Positions 35,661 through 50,100 of a stretch of DNA of 64,000 nucleotides are shown one piece after another (positions within the stretch are counted from its first letter, which is position 1; every line of letters begins with the position of its first letter). The DNA lies in NCBI RefSeq assembly GCF_036373705.1, contig NC_089853.1, forward strand, positions 29,843,568 through 29,907,567, read 5' to 3'. The DNA comes from Amia ocellicauda. Its lineage: Eukaryota > Chordata > Actinopteri > Amiiformes > Amiidae. Made by a program: the position numbers and the translations under genes. The notes under the pieces are model-generated. The model was not told where the DNA came from. It was given only the letters and a program-made list of their open reading frames with translations, and did no database searches.

Positions 35661-37420
35661 CACTCCAGTGTCCCGTACAGTCTAGAATATAAGCGCAAAC
35701 GTGTTATTTACGAGAATATTTATATTTATAAAATCACAGATTACGTTACGTTACCTATTTAAAATGTAAAAAAAACATATACAATATGATTGTCGCCACA
35801 TAGCCACTTACAAAATATATTCGTTTGTCATTCTCCAATTGTGCCTATTTCCATGGGTTAGTTTGAAAGCTCATTCGTTATTTATTTATAACACCTTTAT
35901 CTAATTGAGCCAAGTTTAGATCTGTTTTGTATGGTATACTGCTACTAGCTCAACATATACGATGAATCAAACAGCGCATATGGGCAAAGCGTGATGTATT
36001 AGAAATTGAAATCGAAAATCTACCACATTATACGGTATGGAAATAATGTAACATCCTCTGGTTTGAAGTTCACTGATTCCTATTACACGGGCGGAAACTG
36101 AGCACTCCACACACAAGTCACACACAAGTCACAGCTTCTTCATTTCCTTGTTAAGTTAACCGTACTAGCATGGATTTAACTTGTGGCTGATCTTGTGTGA
36201 TGCAGACATACGCCGCCGGGTTTACTTAAAACCAATGTAAATGTCGACTAACTGGGTACCCTTCACATGCACAAACCATAAACCCAAACACAAACACCGC
36301 TTTGTGTGTTTGTTCATAATTAAAATGTTGCAATTGTCTATTATCTTAAAACATAAAAAACAACCACAACAAAAAACGATTTTACCTCACAAATCTCAAA
36401 ATTAAAAACAGAATCCTATACCTTGTTGCTCTAAGATATTTTATTCACAAATATAGCTTTATATGGAATTAACTCTTGCCTTGTAATTTGTACAATGTTT
36501 CAATAATAACAAATGTATTCTAGTAAACAATATGCATCCTTCCTGAGTGAGACAGACAGATATAGACATAGATATAGTTCTTAAAATAATTATATTCAAC
36601 AAACATTAAGTTACAATGTATCTAGTGAGCCAAACCATCTTCTTATTCTATAGGCAGTCATTTAAAGACTTTCTTTCTAATCCATGTTTTCATGCATACA
36701 TCACTGAAATAATTGTGTAAAGCACCTCCATTCACAAATGTTTTTCTTAAATTAACCATTTTTTTATTTGATCTTTTTGCAAAGTAGAATCATTAAGTGA
36801 GTATCATTTAATAATTTATTTGAAAGACAACTTTTCTGTCTAAAAATTCTGCCAGTTTTTGGATGCTTTACAATTCTAGCACAGGATGCCTTTCTGTCCC
36901 CAAAGCACTTTTATGTTTGGAAAATGAGCCAATGTGACTAGACACCTGCATGTATTGCTCACATTAATGGACTTCCAAGGGTGGTGTCCTAACTCTTGAT
37001 TGACAGGGTCATATGAGAGGGCTGTCCTCATAAAGCATACCAGACATGCTATCCCACCAAAGCAGGCTTAGACAACATCTACATGCAACAAATCCCCTCA
37101 GCGTTTTAAAACACGTGTAAGCGTTTTGCAACAGACAAGCCCCAAGAGAGTGTTCTGACTTGTTGCAAGCTCATTTAGTGCTGTAAACATTTGGAGAGCT
37201 ATCATTTATAACAGAGGTTCTTTCCACTATTTTGCTCTGGGTGCAATGACCGAGTAAAGGCCCTTCAAAGTGACTATCTATAGCATGGTTTCAACTCTCT
37301 ATCTGGGAGTCTTGAAGTGTTGTTTTCCTTGAGTTTTCTCTGCGTTCCCTTGCTGTCGACATGTTCCTGAAGACAAGTTTTGGAAAATGTGATGTGCACT
37401 TGTGCCTATTTGTAGGCCTG
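35661..37420. other. Intergenic DNA between divergent paracaspase and ALPK3
   Basis: AT-rich, no reading frame of note. Regulatory elements for both genes are likely here but cannot be defined by eye. Confidence 0.45.
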
Positions 37421-37430
37421 CTATAAATAG
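37421..37430 (+). promoter_or_regulatory. MEF2/TATA-type box of the ALPK3 promoter
   Basis: CTATAAATAG fits both a TATA box and the MEF2 consensus CTA(A/T)4TAG. E-boxes (CANNTG) lie at about 37398, 37451 and 37464. ALPK3 is a muscle gene, so a MEF2-plus-E-box promoter is plausible. Confidence 0.5.
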
Positions 37431-37454
37431 TGCCCCCGGCAGCGCGTGCTCATG

Positions 37455-38044
37455 TGTGATTGACAAGTGCAGTGCCTCGCGCTGGAGCGGCAGGCTGAAG
37501 TAAAGGACAGAAAGACTGAAATAAATGGTAAGTGTATTGATCATGGGCTTCCACATGCAAATCAAACTCTCGTAGCTTTTAACCCGATACCAACCACCAT
37601 GTACTTTTCAAAGTTCTTGTACAAATAGTGTTCCTCTTGTTAAAAATCTAAAATCTATTGTCTGTTGGGGAACCTATTTTTAACTTGAAAAGCAATGCAA
37701 CTGTACAGGCATTTCGAGGAAAACCAATGGCTTCGATTATTCTCTTACGATCCCCATTGGTTCTGTTGTTTATTCTTCTTAAGACTTTTGGATGATGATG
37801 TCGATTCTCGTTATTGTTATTTTGAGGATTGCGAACTGATATGAGCTTCTGTTTGCTCAATAGGAAAACACATCATAATCTTTCCGCTTCATTTCAGACG
37901 CTGTCCGTATAAAGTGGGCACTAGTGTCAAACCGAACTGGATTTGTCAGAGAACTGACGGAGCGTCAAGAGCTGCAGCTGAAGTTGTGCGTTTGTCTCTT
38001 TGAACCGGAGTGTTTCACGGTGTGGATAACCTGCCACAGTGGAC
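37455..38044 (+). other. alpk3: Predicted ALPK3 5' UTR (two exons)
   Basis: A donor ATG|gtaagt at 37527/37528 and an acceptor ttcatttcag ending at 37897 would join a short leader exon, starting about 25 nt after the TATA-type box, to the exon holding the start codon. Inferred from splice consensus only. Confidence 0.4.
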
Positions 38045-38196
38045 ATGGGTTCCCGCAGGCCAATGACCCGCTCGTTCTCTGGGAACGGAAGGCTGTCCAG
38101 CAGCAGCTCCGGCAGCCAGAATGGGGAAGAGGCACCTGCACCAAGTGCGAGAGCCGACAGCCGCAACTACCTGCTCAACGTGAGGCCTGAAAACAG
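38045..38196 (+). CDS. alpk3: ALPK3 exon 1, residues 1-50
   Basis: Starts [20 protein letters not shown] and ends [12 protein letters not shown] before AACAG|gtagat. Human ALPK3 starts MGSRRAPSRG and has SRSYLLSVRPE, which fixes both the start codon and the frame. Overlapping frames on both strands are shadows. Confidence 0.9.
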
Positions 38197-41100
38197 GTAG
38201 ATCCCCTGATAGCTATTGACGTCAGTGCACATGTTTGTACCACTTCAGCTTATGTCAAAAGTTCAAATGTGCAAACTGTCAGGAATTGTTGTTTATTTTA
38301 TTGGAATTGCAGTTGATATATAAGTTATATAAACTTCTATGTCTTTGTGCTTTCAGTTTTCATAGGCATAGTAACACCCCCACGCCATTCTAAAGAAGAA
38401 TAATCAAAGGTTAATAACACTTGGTATGGATGGCTATAAAATAATGTAACTAAACCTAGCTGCACCGCCCAATGACTGAAAATGAATGTGGAATAACCCC
38501 GAGTGAACGTCTGCAGCAAGCATGGAGATGTTTATGTATTAAATGCATGATTGCACAGATATGTATTTTTAGAGAGAGTACTGCTTTTCTCAACTACATT
38601 TTCGTCCTTTGCATGGCAACTGATTATTTGTTTTAACACAATGAGGCAAATGTGAAAAAAAAGAAAAGAATACCATAAAATGTGAACCCACTTAATAGGT
38701 TATCCTATTCTCCATAATCCCACACTCCCAGTAAATGAGACGCCGTCGCATTCACGTGTTTGAATTAAATATACCTAATGAAATAGCCTAATTCACAACA
38801 TTTAGTTCCAGCAAAAAAAAACAAAAAAAAATCCATTCCCCCCTTATCCAACCCAAGTACCCGAATGCATACTTCATAAATAACGCATGTCTTTTCAATT
38901 TGTCATTTGTCACGTTGGATAAAACCATTTTTGACAATAAAAAACTGTAAACATTAAAACTGCACAATTTTTTAAAGATGATACAATATGTGATATTTGC
39001 ATTTGTTGTGAAATATCCGAAGTGATGTGACTTAAATGTGTGAGGCCCCTAGTACCTCATTACAATACTTTATGCAGGGATGTAAGGATTTTGTCATTCA
39101 AGCTTTGAAAAAAACATTTATTTTTATAATTGTCCCAGTAAGAATAAAATAACATTACAAAATATATATTGTACTATTAGAAACAATGCTGGAGGGATGT
39201 CTTCAATTTTCATATCAATTTACTGTATTTCATAAGCATATCAAAGTCAACAGGACATCCTGTTCATCCTAACATCTATTGCAATATATTTGTTATTATT
39301 TATGTCACCAAGACAAAATTCTAAATGCATTTTCCTTGGAGATGTAGGCTACCTGTATGAAATTATGTATGTAGTAGTATATATTATGACATATATCATG
39401 TTCTGTATTTTGTTCAAGGTGAATTATTCATATGGATCAAAAGTAATCAAAAGAGAATCAAAAACAGCTGTTAAAAAACATATCTGATCTGATACATAGG
39501 AAATTAATGTACTTTTTTATTTGGAAAGTTAATGTGCTACAATACAATACATAAATAAATACAATAAATTACAATTTTCCTTTTAAATTGTGGGGCATAT
39601 TTTGTATTTGATAGTGTTAGCAAGTTATGCACTGTACCCTGATTATATTGAACACTTAAAATACAGCTGTTACTCTATGGAATTCTGTTTGACCCATATG
39701 GTATACATTCATTGAAGTGAAAGCATATTTGTCTCTGCCCGTTGTGTAAGCCTTCTTGAGCTTACTACTTATGTTTGCTTTCTTTCTGCATAGCTACTCA
39801 CGTCACAGGTACTCTTGCTACAACAAGCCATGGAGGTAATCAATACTTTTAAAAAGTTGATTGAAACTAACCTTTTACTGACAATGAACAGTGACCAGTG
39901 GGGCTCTGGCTAATTCTTGGATTACATTTTGCAATTTAGTGCTCAAGAAACGTAAATACATCCCTCTCTCTGTTAACTTTGCTTCTTTTCAGCAGGAAAA
40001 GTCTTCTTGTTGGGTGGTCATAGAAATACAGAAAGCATAACTCTATATAAAAACTATGTCATGAGTTTTGTTAATTTCTGCATTTTATGTGTGTTTTATA
40101 GAGATAGTGTTTATGTGTATTTGTTGCAGTTATTATTATTATACGAGTGTTCAACTTAAAGAATGAATGAAGAGATATACTTCTGTTTTTGTTTTTTAAG
40201 TATCACTGGTATCACAAGTTTTAACTTGTTGTTACAACAACAACAACAATTCCCAACAAAATTTATATTGTTTTTCTAAAACTAGTTCAAAATTCATTAA
40301 GGTTACTTAGCGATTTTCCCTCTACCTTAACATTAATAGTGCATTAACATTCCTTCCCAAATGAATCCCTGTGGTTTAAATACGCATTTATGTGAAAAAT
40401 AGGCAAATATGTAATTTTATTTTGTTTGTTAATTGAATATGGGTTTCACCTGCTAGAGCTGGACTATACAATTATAGATACAAATCTGTTGTTAGGATCT
40501 CACAACATTGACACACTGTTTTATGAGTTAAATGGGGAAGGATCTTCAAAATTACAAGTCACAGGTGTAATAAACAGTGACACCCTTTATTTCAGATTCA
40601 GTAGACATTTTATCAGTGTATTTTGTCAAATGTGAACACTTTCCCTAGATATCCTAGATATTTCCTTAGATAATACTGAAATAAATATATAATGAAAATG
40701 GAGTTGTGTTAAAATTGAAATCACACTGGAAATAAATATTTTGGCTTAACAATCTAAGTTCATTCATCAATTACATCTAATATTTGCCTATGGTTTCTAA
40801 TACAAACCATCCAAATATGCAGGATTGTACATTATCCATGATCAGTTTCTAGCAAGGTATGAATTAAATATGTCAGGCATTTAAAATGAACAAACAAAGA
40901 AACAAAATGGCAGGGTTAGAAAATGTTTAAAAATACCTATATATGTGTAGTACAGATGTTGTGGTACTTTGTACAGCCATATTGAAATGAGCATCCTGAA
41001 GAATGCTGGATTTTTTCCACGTTTCCTTGCTGCTCATTTTAATAAGGAAGAATATGTATGTTATTGTGTTTGTATAAGCTGTCTCAAAATGAGTGAGGTG

Positions 41101-44100
41101 TCCTTCCTATTGAGATCCAATACTTTCACGGCTATTTGTATTGTGTTTGCAGGACCACTTTCTGCAGTGTGATGGCTCATTTAACAGAGGAAACCCAGCC
41201 AACATTTGAGACTACCTTAAAATCCAAGGCTGTATCTCAGGACAGTAATGTTAAGTTCTCCTGTGTTGTTTCAGGTACAGTATCTGACTTTCTAATCCAT
41301 TTTGTTTCACCGCTGGAAACCTTAACATATAAACCATTCTTGCTTGTTATACCATCAGAGAAGTAAATCAACAGAAAAATGTATGCTAAGGAAGGTTGTT
41401 AATTTAGTAATGGCAGAAAACATACTGTTACATTTTTGTCTCAGATTCGGACAAAACTGTTTTAAAAGATACTTTTGAAAGCCAGATTTTTTTAAATCTG
41501 GAAATGACTTATGTTAATGTTGGTGTTAATAAATACATACCATTTTTATAAACATATATTTTTGTAATGTAATTTTGTTCTGTAAAAAAATAATACAAAA
41601 ACATTAATTGCATACTCAACCATATGTCCTCATACTGAAAGTAAATTTCTGCAGAGTTCATTTCATTTATATATATTACATTTATTTATTTGTTTAGATA
41701 GTACTAGTAGCCGGCGTATTTACCATTGTGTTTAATGACACCCAAAGGTTCTTTAAACTTAAATTATACTTTGTTTTACTAAAAACTTAACATCTGGTCA
41801 GTGCTTGTAAAACGTCATTGTTTAGGATATTAATAACCAACTGGTTTATATAATAATACGTGCATACCTGACCTGCATTGCTTAAGAATCTTAACATCTT
41901 AACCATCCTAATGGTTTTATTAAGATATAAATACTTTATTGATATAATAAAGTATTAAAATTTCAGTGGAATGTGTGGTTGTTCAAATTATGAATGAGTA
42001 TAAAATATTGAATATTAAGGAAACACAAAACAAATACAATTTTTGAGTCACAGATTACTTTTGATGGGAAGCAAATCGAAATCAGATAAAAAGCATTCAT
42101 TTGCAGGTACTGCAGTGAATGAAATTAAAGCATCATAGTGGCTGAGGTTTTATGGGAAGCTGTAAAACAACAGAAATAGTTTCATAAGCTTTGATTTGAT
42201 CTGGCAAACATTTAGAAAGCGATGATGCAACACTCTGAAATGACATGCACATTCAATGCATACTGGCTGTGAGACACATTTTTCCTCAGAGATTTCTCTC
42301 CTTCCCAATCCACAGTTTACATTGTGTATAAACCATGTGTATCTTTTGTATTTGTCTGTTCTTTACAACTAAATGTATTTTTTAAATTATTTTTTGAAAC
42401 TTGCAATGGGTTGCATTGAAACTTAACCTTACATAATCATAGCGATTATCATGTTTGAAGTCACAGAGGCACAGAGTCGAATCAGTGGGGGTATTTACAT
42501 GCACAACTGATGCATGATTGTGCTCGTTCCAAAAGTTCATGAAAAAAGTATGCAATTAATTGTCATTGGCCTTATTCGTCCCATAGCAACAAATTCAACA
42601 GTCCTGCAAAATAATTCACAAGACTGTCAAGGAATAACTCAAGACCTCTGGCACGTCCCCTATATAAAGAACACTTTTAATATTTAAATAATGTGTTCAA
42701 AACCATCCCTTCATGTATTTGTTCTAAGGTTTAATTTATAGAATTACGCATATTTGTGATTGAACACATTGGATGAACAGCCTATAAATGGTTACCCAGT
42801 AGGTTAAGACCGATATATGGCTTTTGTGAAAATCATTTGGGTTAATTTATCAGTTAAAAATAAAAAGTTAGAAGTGAAGTACTCACATTGAAGTAATGTT
42901 TTAAAATAGTTTTGATTTAGGACAACACATTTTGTGTCCTTGTTTGTACAATCCATGTTGGTTATTACACAGATGTTTTTAAATTAACTCACAATGTGTT
43001 GTCCTTATTGAAATAACACATTTCTTCTAAGAGTGTAATTTAACAGTACCTTAATTGTGAATCTATGTATTAAGCCCTTTGCACTAATCGTGTCCCTGGC
43101 ATCAATACTGAATGTTTTAGGTATACAGCCAATCAGGATTTATTTTTGCTTGCTTTATCATATAGGGGTTTGGATGTGTCATGTGACTGCACAGCCTAAT
43201 TCTGACGAGTGCTTATATAGCCTAAGAATTGCTGTGCTGTTGTCTTTTGTACTCATACTACTTCTACCTTTACAAGAACAACTAATCATAACAATAATAG
43301 TAATAACATAATTATATTATTATTAATTATTTGTATTATTACTATCTTCTTCATGGCAGCATTCTAGCCTTCTCCTTTGTCATCTTTGTTCAGTGTAACG
43401 CCTCATGTAATCCCCTGTTCATTATTTGAATGATTTATTGCGTAAAATGTCTTTTCAGCACATTTTCAGCGCAGCGCATAAACCCTATAATTATGTTATT
43501 ATCAATGAGGTTGTTTATATTGGGAAGACTAAATCTGTTCCCTAAAATAAACCCCCATGTAACCGGGGAAGCAGAACTTTCGTGACTGCAAATGCACGAA
43601 AGATGTGTTCTTATGCATTTCAGTTTTTGCATGTATTCTGTCTCATTGTCATGGATTCCTTGTTAAGGAAGTGCAAAGGGACACCAATACTATGTAGTGG
43701 TAATGGACAGTGGTAAAATGCCCAGACTCTAACCACCTGAGCCACCCAAACAATTATGTTAATCTAATTATGTTAATGTTACATGGTTAATGTGGAGAGT
43801 TATCCATATAATAATTACATTGTTTATAATACATTTCCACACTATAGTAAGAAAGTAACTAAATTGAATTACTTATTCAAAAGGGGTAAATAAATTAGTT
43901 GATTAGCCATTTCATTAAAGGGTGAACATGTGTAATAAAGTATCTATTACAGTTGGACTATGGATTATTTCCCACACTTTTTTTCTTTATCCAGGTTACC
44001 CTGAGCCTGAACTCACCTGGTATAAAGATGACATGCAGATGGACCGATACTGTGGCCTTCCCAAATATGAAATATTTCGCAGTGGAAAAACTCACACTCT

Positions 44101-47100
44101 GCACATTTACAAGTACGTAATAAAGCTAAGCCTGACAGACTTCAATCCAAGCACTGAAGATTTCCATCTCTTTTTACTAAACTAGGTAGCTAGTGGGGTT
44201 ACATTCTTACTTTGCAACTACAATCTAGTGGTACATGTTAGGATTTATTCCTTTATTCATTTATTCTCTAAAATAACTAGCCCTGCATGGGAAACTCAGT
44301 GCCTCAGCCTTAATTTCCTAAATAATTTTCCATATGGTGCAAGAATGGGTTAATCTGAAATTGCATTAGGAGATTAATAACAAAACATTATAGAACACTT
44401 AACATGAACTTCTTTTGTTTTGTTAAATTAAACTTTTGTGCATATGCAGGTGACAGATGTTCATATTCACTGGCTTTCTTTTCCAGCTGCACTGAAGACG
44501 ATGCAGCCATCTACCAAGCCTCCGCCAGAAACAGCAAAGGCATTGTATCCTGCTCGGGGGTCCTTGAAGTTGGTACCATGAGTGAATACAAAATTCACCA
44601 GAGGTGGTTCCACAAGCTCAAACAGAAGGCAGAGATTAAAAAAAAGGAGCTGGAGGAGAGTCGCAAGAGGGGCAAAGGGAAAGTCAATGTGCAGGAGGGC
44701 ATGGAGGGCATGGAGCAGCTGAGAACAGTGAGTCCCGACAGAGTTCAAAGGAAACGGAGGTCGCCTGGCGAAACCCACACAACATTGCCATCCTCTTTGG
44801 AGGAGAGGGAGGACAAAGTGAAAATGCACATTCAGGATGGCGAGGCCAGGTTGTGGGACGGCACTGTGGATGTAAAGGAGCAGTCAGCTGCCGCTGCAGC
44901 AGATATGCCCAATGGTTTTATGGCGGGTTCCAAAGGAACAAACAACTCAGACTCCCCCAAAGAAAGTGCCTCAGAGAATGGTAACGAGTTCCTGACGTAC
45001 ATCTACGAAACGGTGGAAATAATCACCACCAGGCCTCCCAGCAAAGATTTCCTTGCCAAGAAGAAGAAAAAGATCTCCAACAGAATGGACGGAGTGGAGC
45101 ACAGTGATGATGCAGGGCAGGGGGGTAGCAGTGACAACGATGTGAGTGAAGGAGGAATGAGTGTGGCGCAGTATTTATCGGAGTCCTTGAGGTCGCAGGC
45201 GCCCAAGGATACAGTGAAGTTCTCGCCCTCAGAGGAGTCGATGGATGTGGACACAGAAAGGGCTGAACAGGTTACAAGCAGGAGCAATGCTTCTGAAGTA
45301 TCAGAAGATGCGGAGATGATGATACACAAGGAGCCGGAGCCCACGCTGGCCAGCCCAGTTTATTTTTCTTTGAAGGACATGTACTTTGGAGTCAAGAACG
45401 ACAGTGTAGACGAAGCACTAGGAGTTCCAGAGATTCTGCATCCTGAAACAGGAAAACCTGAGGAAAATGTGCCTGTTGCACCCCTGTTAACAACCTCTGC
45501 CATCTCACTGGAAAACAATCTGAGAGAACCAGAGGACATGACAAAGGTTAATAAATCACCAAGTGGGGAAACAATACTGAGGGAAGTGGACAGCAAACTG
45601 TTGCTTCCCATGGACATTCCTTTAAATGCAAAATCACTGGTGGAAAATGCTATGGAGTCTCAAAACAGTTCTGCTGCTGAAGAAACCTTGAGAGTGGACA
45701 CCTCAAATCAGGGAGTTACCTTTACAAATCCACAGTCCACAGCTCTGGAATTGGAGACGTCACTTAAAACCGAGGTCAGGTCATCTCAAAGTAAGAATGA
45801 ACCAGACAATTTTCAGCTGTCTGCAGAGGAAGACATCAAATTTAAAGAGAAAGTACCGATGCAGGAGCAAGCAGCAACAGCCCTGCCTACTGAGGTAAGA
45901 GCCTTGTACTTGAATTCTGACCTCATGTATGGTTCTCCGCCAGCTCAGTATTGCAGCAGGCACTTGAGTGCTATTTATAAACAGTATAAGTACATTGGTT
46001 TGACAAGACTTGAGTATAACGACAAAAGCCGTGGCTGACACGGTTAACCCTCCCGCTTTCATCCACCCCCCCCATTTGACGATCGGTCAGAAACCCCCTG
46101 TGAACAGTTCCCTTCTAGACTGCCCCTCATGCGTTTCCAGATTCAAGATCATACTAGTTATATTGTCAGGACTGCTGTTGAGTTGAATTCAGGTAATCTC
46201 TTTCCCCTGCAAACTGTGTGTATTATATGTATGTTTCAGGATACATTTTTTCCTCCTAGACGAATAGAAAGTGCTCCAAGAATACCTTCATCTCTAGTCA
46301 CCCCCTGGGGAGGAAAATAGCAAGTTAAAGGGTTTATGTGGTGCAGAAATTATTATTCTAGGATAATAGTGAGAGGAAACATACATTCACAGAGGGGCAG
46401 ACATTGATACTACACTTATTCCTGACTTCTATGTGAATCTGTCTTGAATAGACAGATTTATTCAGACAAAGGGCCGGATTAAATCAAAACTTTGACCCAC
46501 CCAGTAATAGCAAACTACAAACCTGTACATCATAGTGGTTACACTTATGATTAGAAGAAAGTGTCATTTTACTAAAAATGAAGCCGTACAGTTCTGTAGT
46601 TTTCTAATAGCAGGTGGGTCACATTTTTTATTTCATCCGGCCCAAAGTCTTTCCTAACAATGGAAATAGAAATGTCATGTTAAGTTAAGTTCCATAATTA
46701 AAAAACTACGGGAAGCCTTTGGAAACCTTTGTGTTTTTTCTTCCCTGCTTGCTTTTAGTTTTTTCAATATTATGAAAAACTCTTTCTCTGTAACTTAACA
46801 AATAACCGCCTTCTGTTCCAAACACTTGTCTTTAGTGGTTTTGGTTTCTGAAGGAAAAAAGGAAAACCTTGAGCAGTCCATGTTTACTTAAGGAACATAA
46901 GGTGCATCATGGTTTTAAAACAATTTCCATACACATTCAGGCAAAGCAAAGAATCAATTTGCAGTCATTCAGAAATCTGAACCATGGAAAATACAGGCTG
47001 AATATCTGTTATATAGAGTGGTAAAGTGTAGGAGGGCAAGCATGAGGAACTCCCAAGCAGCAAACAATCAAAGGCTGTGTACTAATCTCCTCATTAGATT

Positions 47101-50100
47101 CATTCAGATTCCTGTTACTGCATGAGTGCATGCAGTTACAGAGGAGAAAGCTCATGCTGATCCATTTGATTACTGGATTAAATTCCTCTTTTGGTTTTAA
47201 CCCTAACAGCAGGTGTTAACAATTGTTTGTTTGAAGTTCTGTATCAAAGTAACAACGGTCCACTCTGAACAATGCACTTGCCACATTTAAGTAAAGTTAG
47301 CGGAAGATTTTGATTATTTAGATTCAGCAATTCTGAATCATCCACAACAGACTGACGCCATAGGAGGGGCCATGTGCCATTTCCAACAGAGGTTTTTAAA
47401 GAAGTGAAATGGCTGGTGATACTTGAAAATGCTTCTCATTTTGAGAACAAATAAGAAACGGGAAAAGGAAACAACAGTGTTTGTGACAGTGTCTCAGGTG
47501 TTGTAAGGTCAACACAGTCTCTCTCACAACAGTAAAACAAAGTTCTTTGTGGCTTGTCTATACGGAACAAACATATAGGCTATATTTATTATGTGATAGA
47601 AATGTGTGAGTCATATTTACAATTGTCCCCTTTATGTGAGGCTTAAATATATGGGATATATTGTAAATATTTTAAACATTACTATTTTCTGTTGAAAATA
47701 TATGGTAGAAATTAACCTTATATAACATAATATTTTAACATATAAATATATGATTTAGAGACTAAGATATATCCTACATATATTAAATACTCAAAAGGAA
47801 CCAATTGTGGTACATGAAAAATATAAGGATCATACATTTCTACCCTATATGACAAGTGTTTGTTCTATATGGATGGTTAGGCGTAATTATTACACACAGA
47901 CTGTGTATTCCAGCCTGGATTTGAGATGTAATTGCCCTCACACGATACATCCATGATAAAGAAATTACAACCAATTGAGGAATTATCAAACCTGAAGTAG
48001 GGAAGTAGGTTATTTTTTTTATTATTATTATTTACAGCACAGCAATTATGAAATAATAATAAGTAATATTGATAATAATGGTTCCTGTTTTTTTAATTCC
48101 TTAAAAAAGGTGATTCATGAAAATAGGAACAATGTGACTGTGGAATGATTCGGGAGCTAGACAAGAATGTCAAGAAGGGAGTACTCAGCCTCTTTACATT
48201 CCCCAAATTCTTCACTGATCACTGTGTCTTAAAATAAACCATGTCCTCATGGTGTAATATTTTGCCATACAAAGAACACTTTAGTTCTAAATAATATTGG
48301 AAGGTGAAAGGCAAAAAATTGAATCAATGTAACAGAACACAAATAATTTACCTGTAACTGTTATATTTCCAAAGAAATATAAAAAAATGTCCATATGAAG
48401 GTCATATTCTGTACCATTCCAAACTCATTCACAGTTGATCAACTCTGTAAGTAAAATTGCTGTTTTTCAGTTTAATATTGTGAGCATGCAACTGACAGTG
48501 AAATGTGACACAAAAGGTTATTTAACAGAGAACCATTTACACTCACCTAAAGGATTATTAGGAACACCTGTTCAATTTCTCATTAATGCAATTATCTAAC
48601 CAACCAATCACATGGCAGTTGCTTCAATGCATTTGAGACAGTGTGGTCCTGGTCAAGACAATCTCCTGAACTCCAAACTGAATGTCTGAATGGGAAAGAA
48701 AGGTGATTTAAGCAATTTTGAGCGTGGCATGGTTGTTGGTGCCAGACGGGCCGGTCTGAGTATTTCACAATCTGCTCAGTTACTGGGATTTTCACGCACA
48801 ACCATTTCTAGGGTTTACAAAGAATGGTGTGAAAAGGGAAAAACATCCAGTATGCGGCAGTCCTGTGGGCGAAAATGCCTTGTTGATGCTAGAGGTCAGA
48901 GGAGAATGGGCCGACTGATTCAAGCTGATAGAAGAGCAACTTTGACTGAAATAAGCACTCGTTACAACCGAGGTATGCAGCAAAGCATTTGTGAAGCCAC
49001 AACACGTACAACCTTGAGGCGGATGGGCTACAACAGCAGAAGACCCCACCGGGTACCACTCATCTCCACTACAAATAGGAAAAAGAGGCTACAATTTGCA
49101 CAAGCTCACCAAAATTGGACAGTTGAAGACTGGAAAAATGTTGCCTGGTCTGATGAGTCTCGATTTCTGTTGAGACATTCAGATGGTAGAGTCAGAATTT
49201 GGCGTAAACAGAATGAGAACATGGATCCATCATGCCTTGTTACCACTGTGCAGGCTGTTGGTGGTGGTGTAATGGTGTGGGGGATGTTTTCTTGGCACAC
49301 TTTAGGCCCCTTAGTGCCAATTGGGCATCGTTTAAATGCCACGGCCTACCTGAGCATTGTTTCTGACCATGTCCATCCCTTTATGACCACCATGTACCCA
49401 TCCTCTGATGGCTACTTCCAGCAGGATAATGCACCATGTCACAAAGGTCGAATCATTTCAAATTGGTTTCTTGAACATGACAATGAGTTCACTGTACTAA
49501 ACTGGCCCCCACAGTCACCAGATCTCAACCCAATAGAGCATCTTTGGGATGTGGTGGAACGGGAGCTTCGTGCCCTGGATGTGCATCCCACGAATCTCCA
49601 TCAACTGCAAGATGCTATCCTATCAATATGGGCCAACATATCTAAAGAATGCTTTCAGCACCTTGTTGAATCAATGCCACGTAGAATTAAGGCAGTTCTG
49701 AAGGCGAAAGGGGGTCAAACACAGTATTAGTATGGTGTTCCTAATAATCCTTTAGTTGAGTGTATATTGAGCAGGGTTTATGTCTAGTAGTGGTGTTCCT
49801 TTAACTGCATTAAATACTTGATAGAATAAACTCCAACCTCAAATATTTACACCTAAATATGATTTAGGGCTTAGTCATATTAGACAGCACAGTCAATTTA
49901 TTTAACTGTTATCATCATTTTGTCTAATTGTTAGTCATCTATTTGTCCTGTTATGCTTGGCAAAGAACATTAGATTAATTTAAGAAAGTACTGTAATTCT
50001 GATAACAGACATGTTTTTATGTGTCACATTTATACATATACTAGAGTTAGTTGAATTTGAACAAGCAATGTGACAGTTCAGAATTATTGAATGTAGTAGG

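Noticed and set aside
35466-35760. Plus-strand frame MYRDHKSKHKRS as a small gene
   Set aside because: Overlaps the CpG-rich putative first exon of the paracaspase; no family resemblance.
37299-37565. Minus-strand frame near 37.4 kb as the missing death-domain exon
   Set aside because: The translation lacks death-domain helices and has no donor in suitable phase. The stretch fits better as ALPK3 leader and promoter on the other strand.
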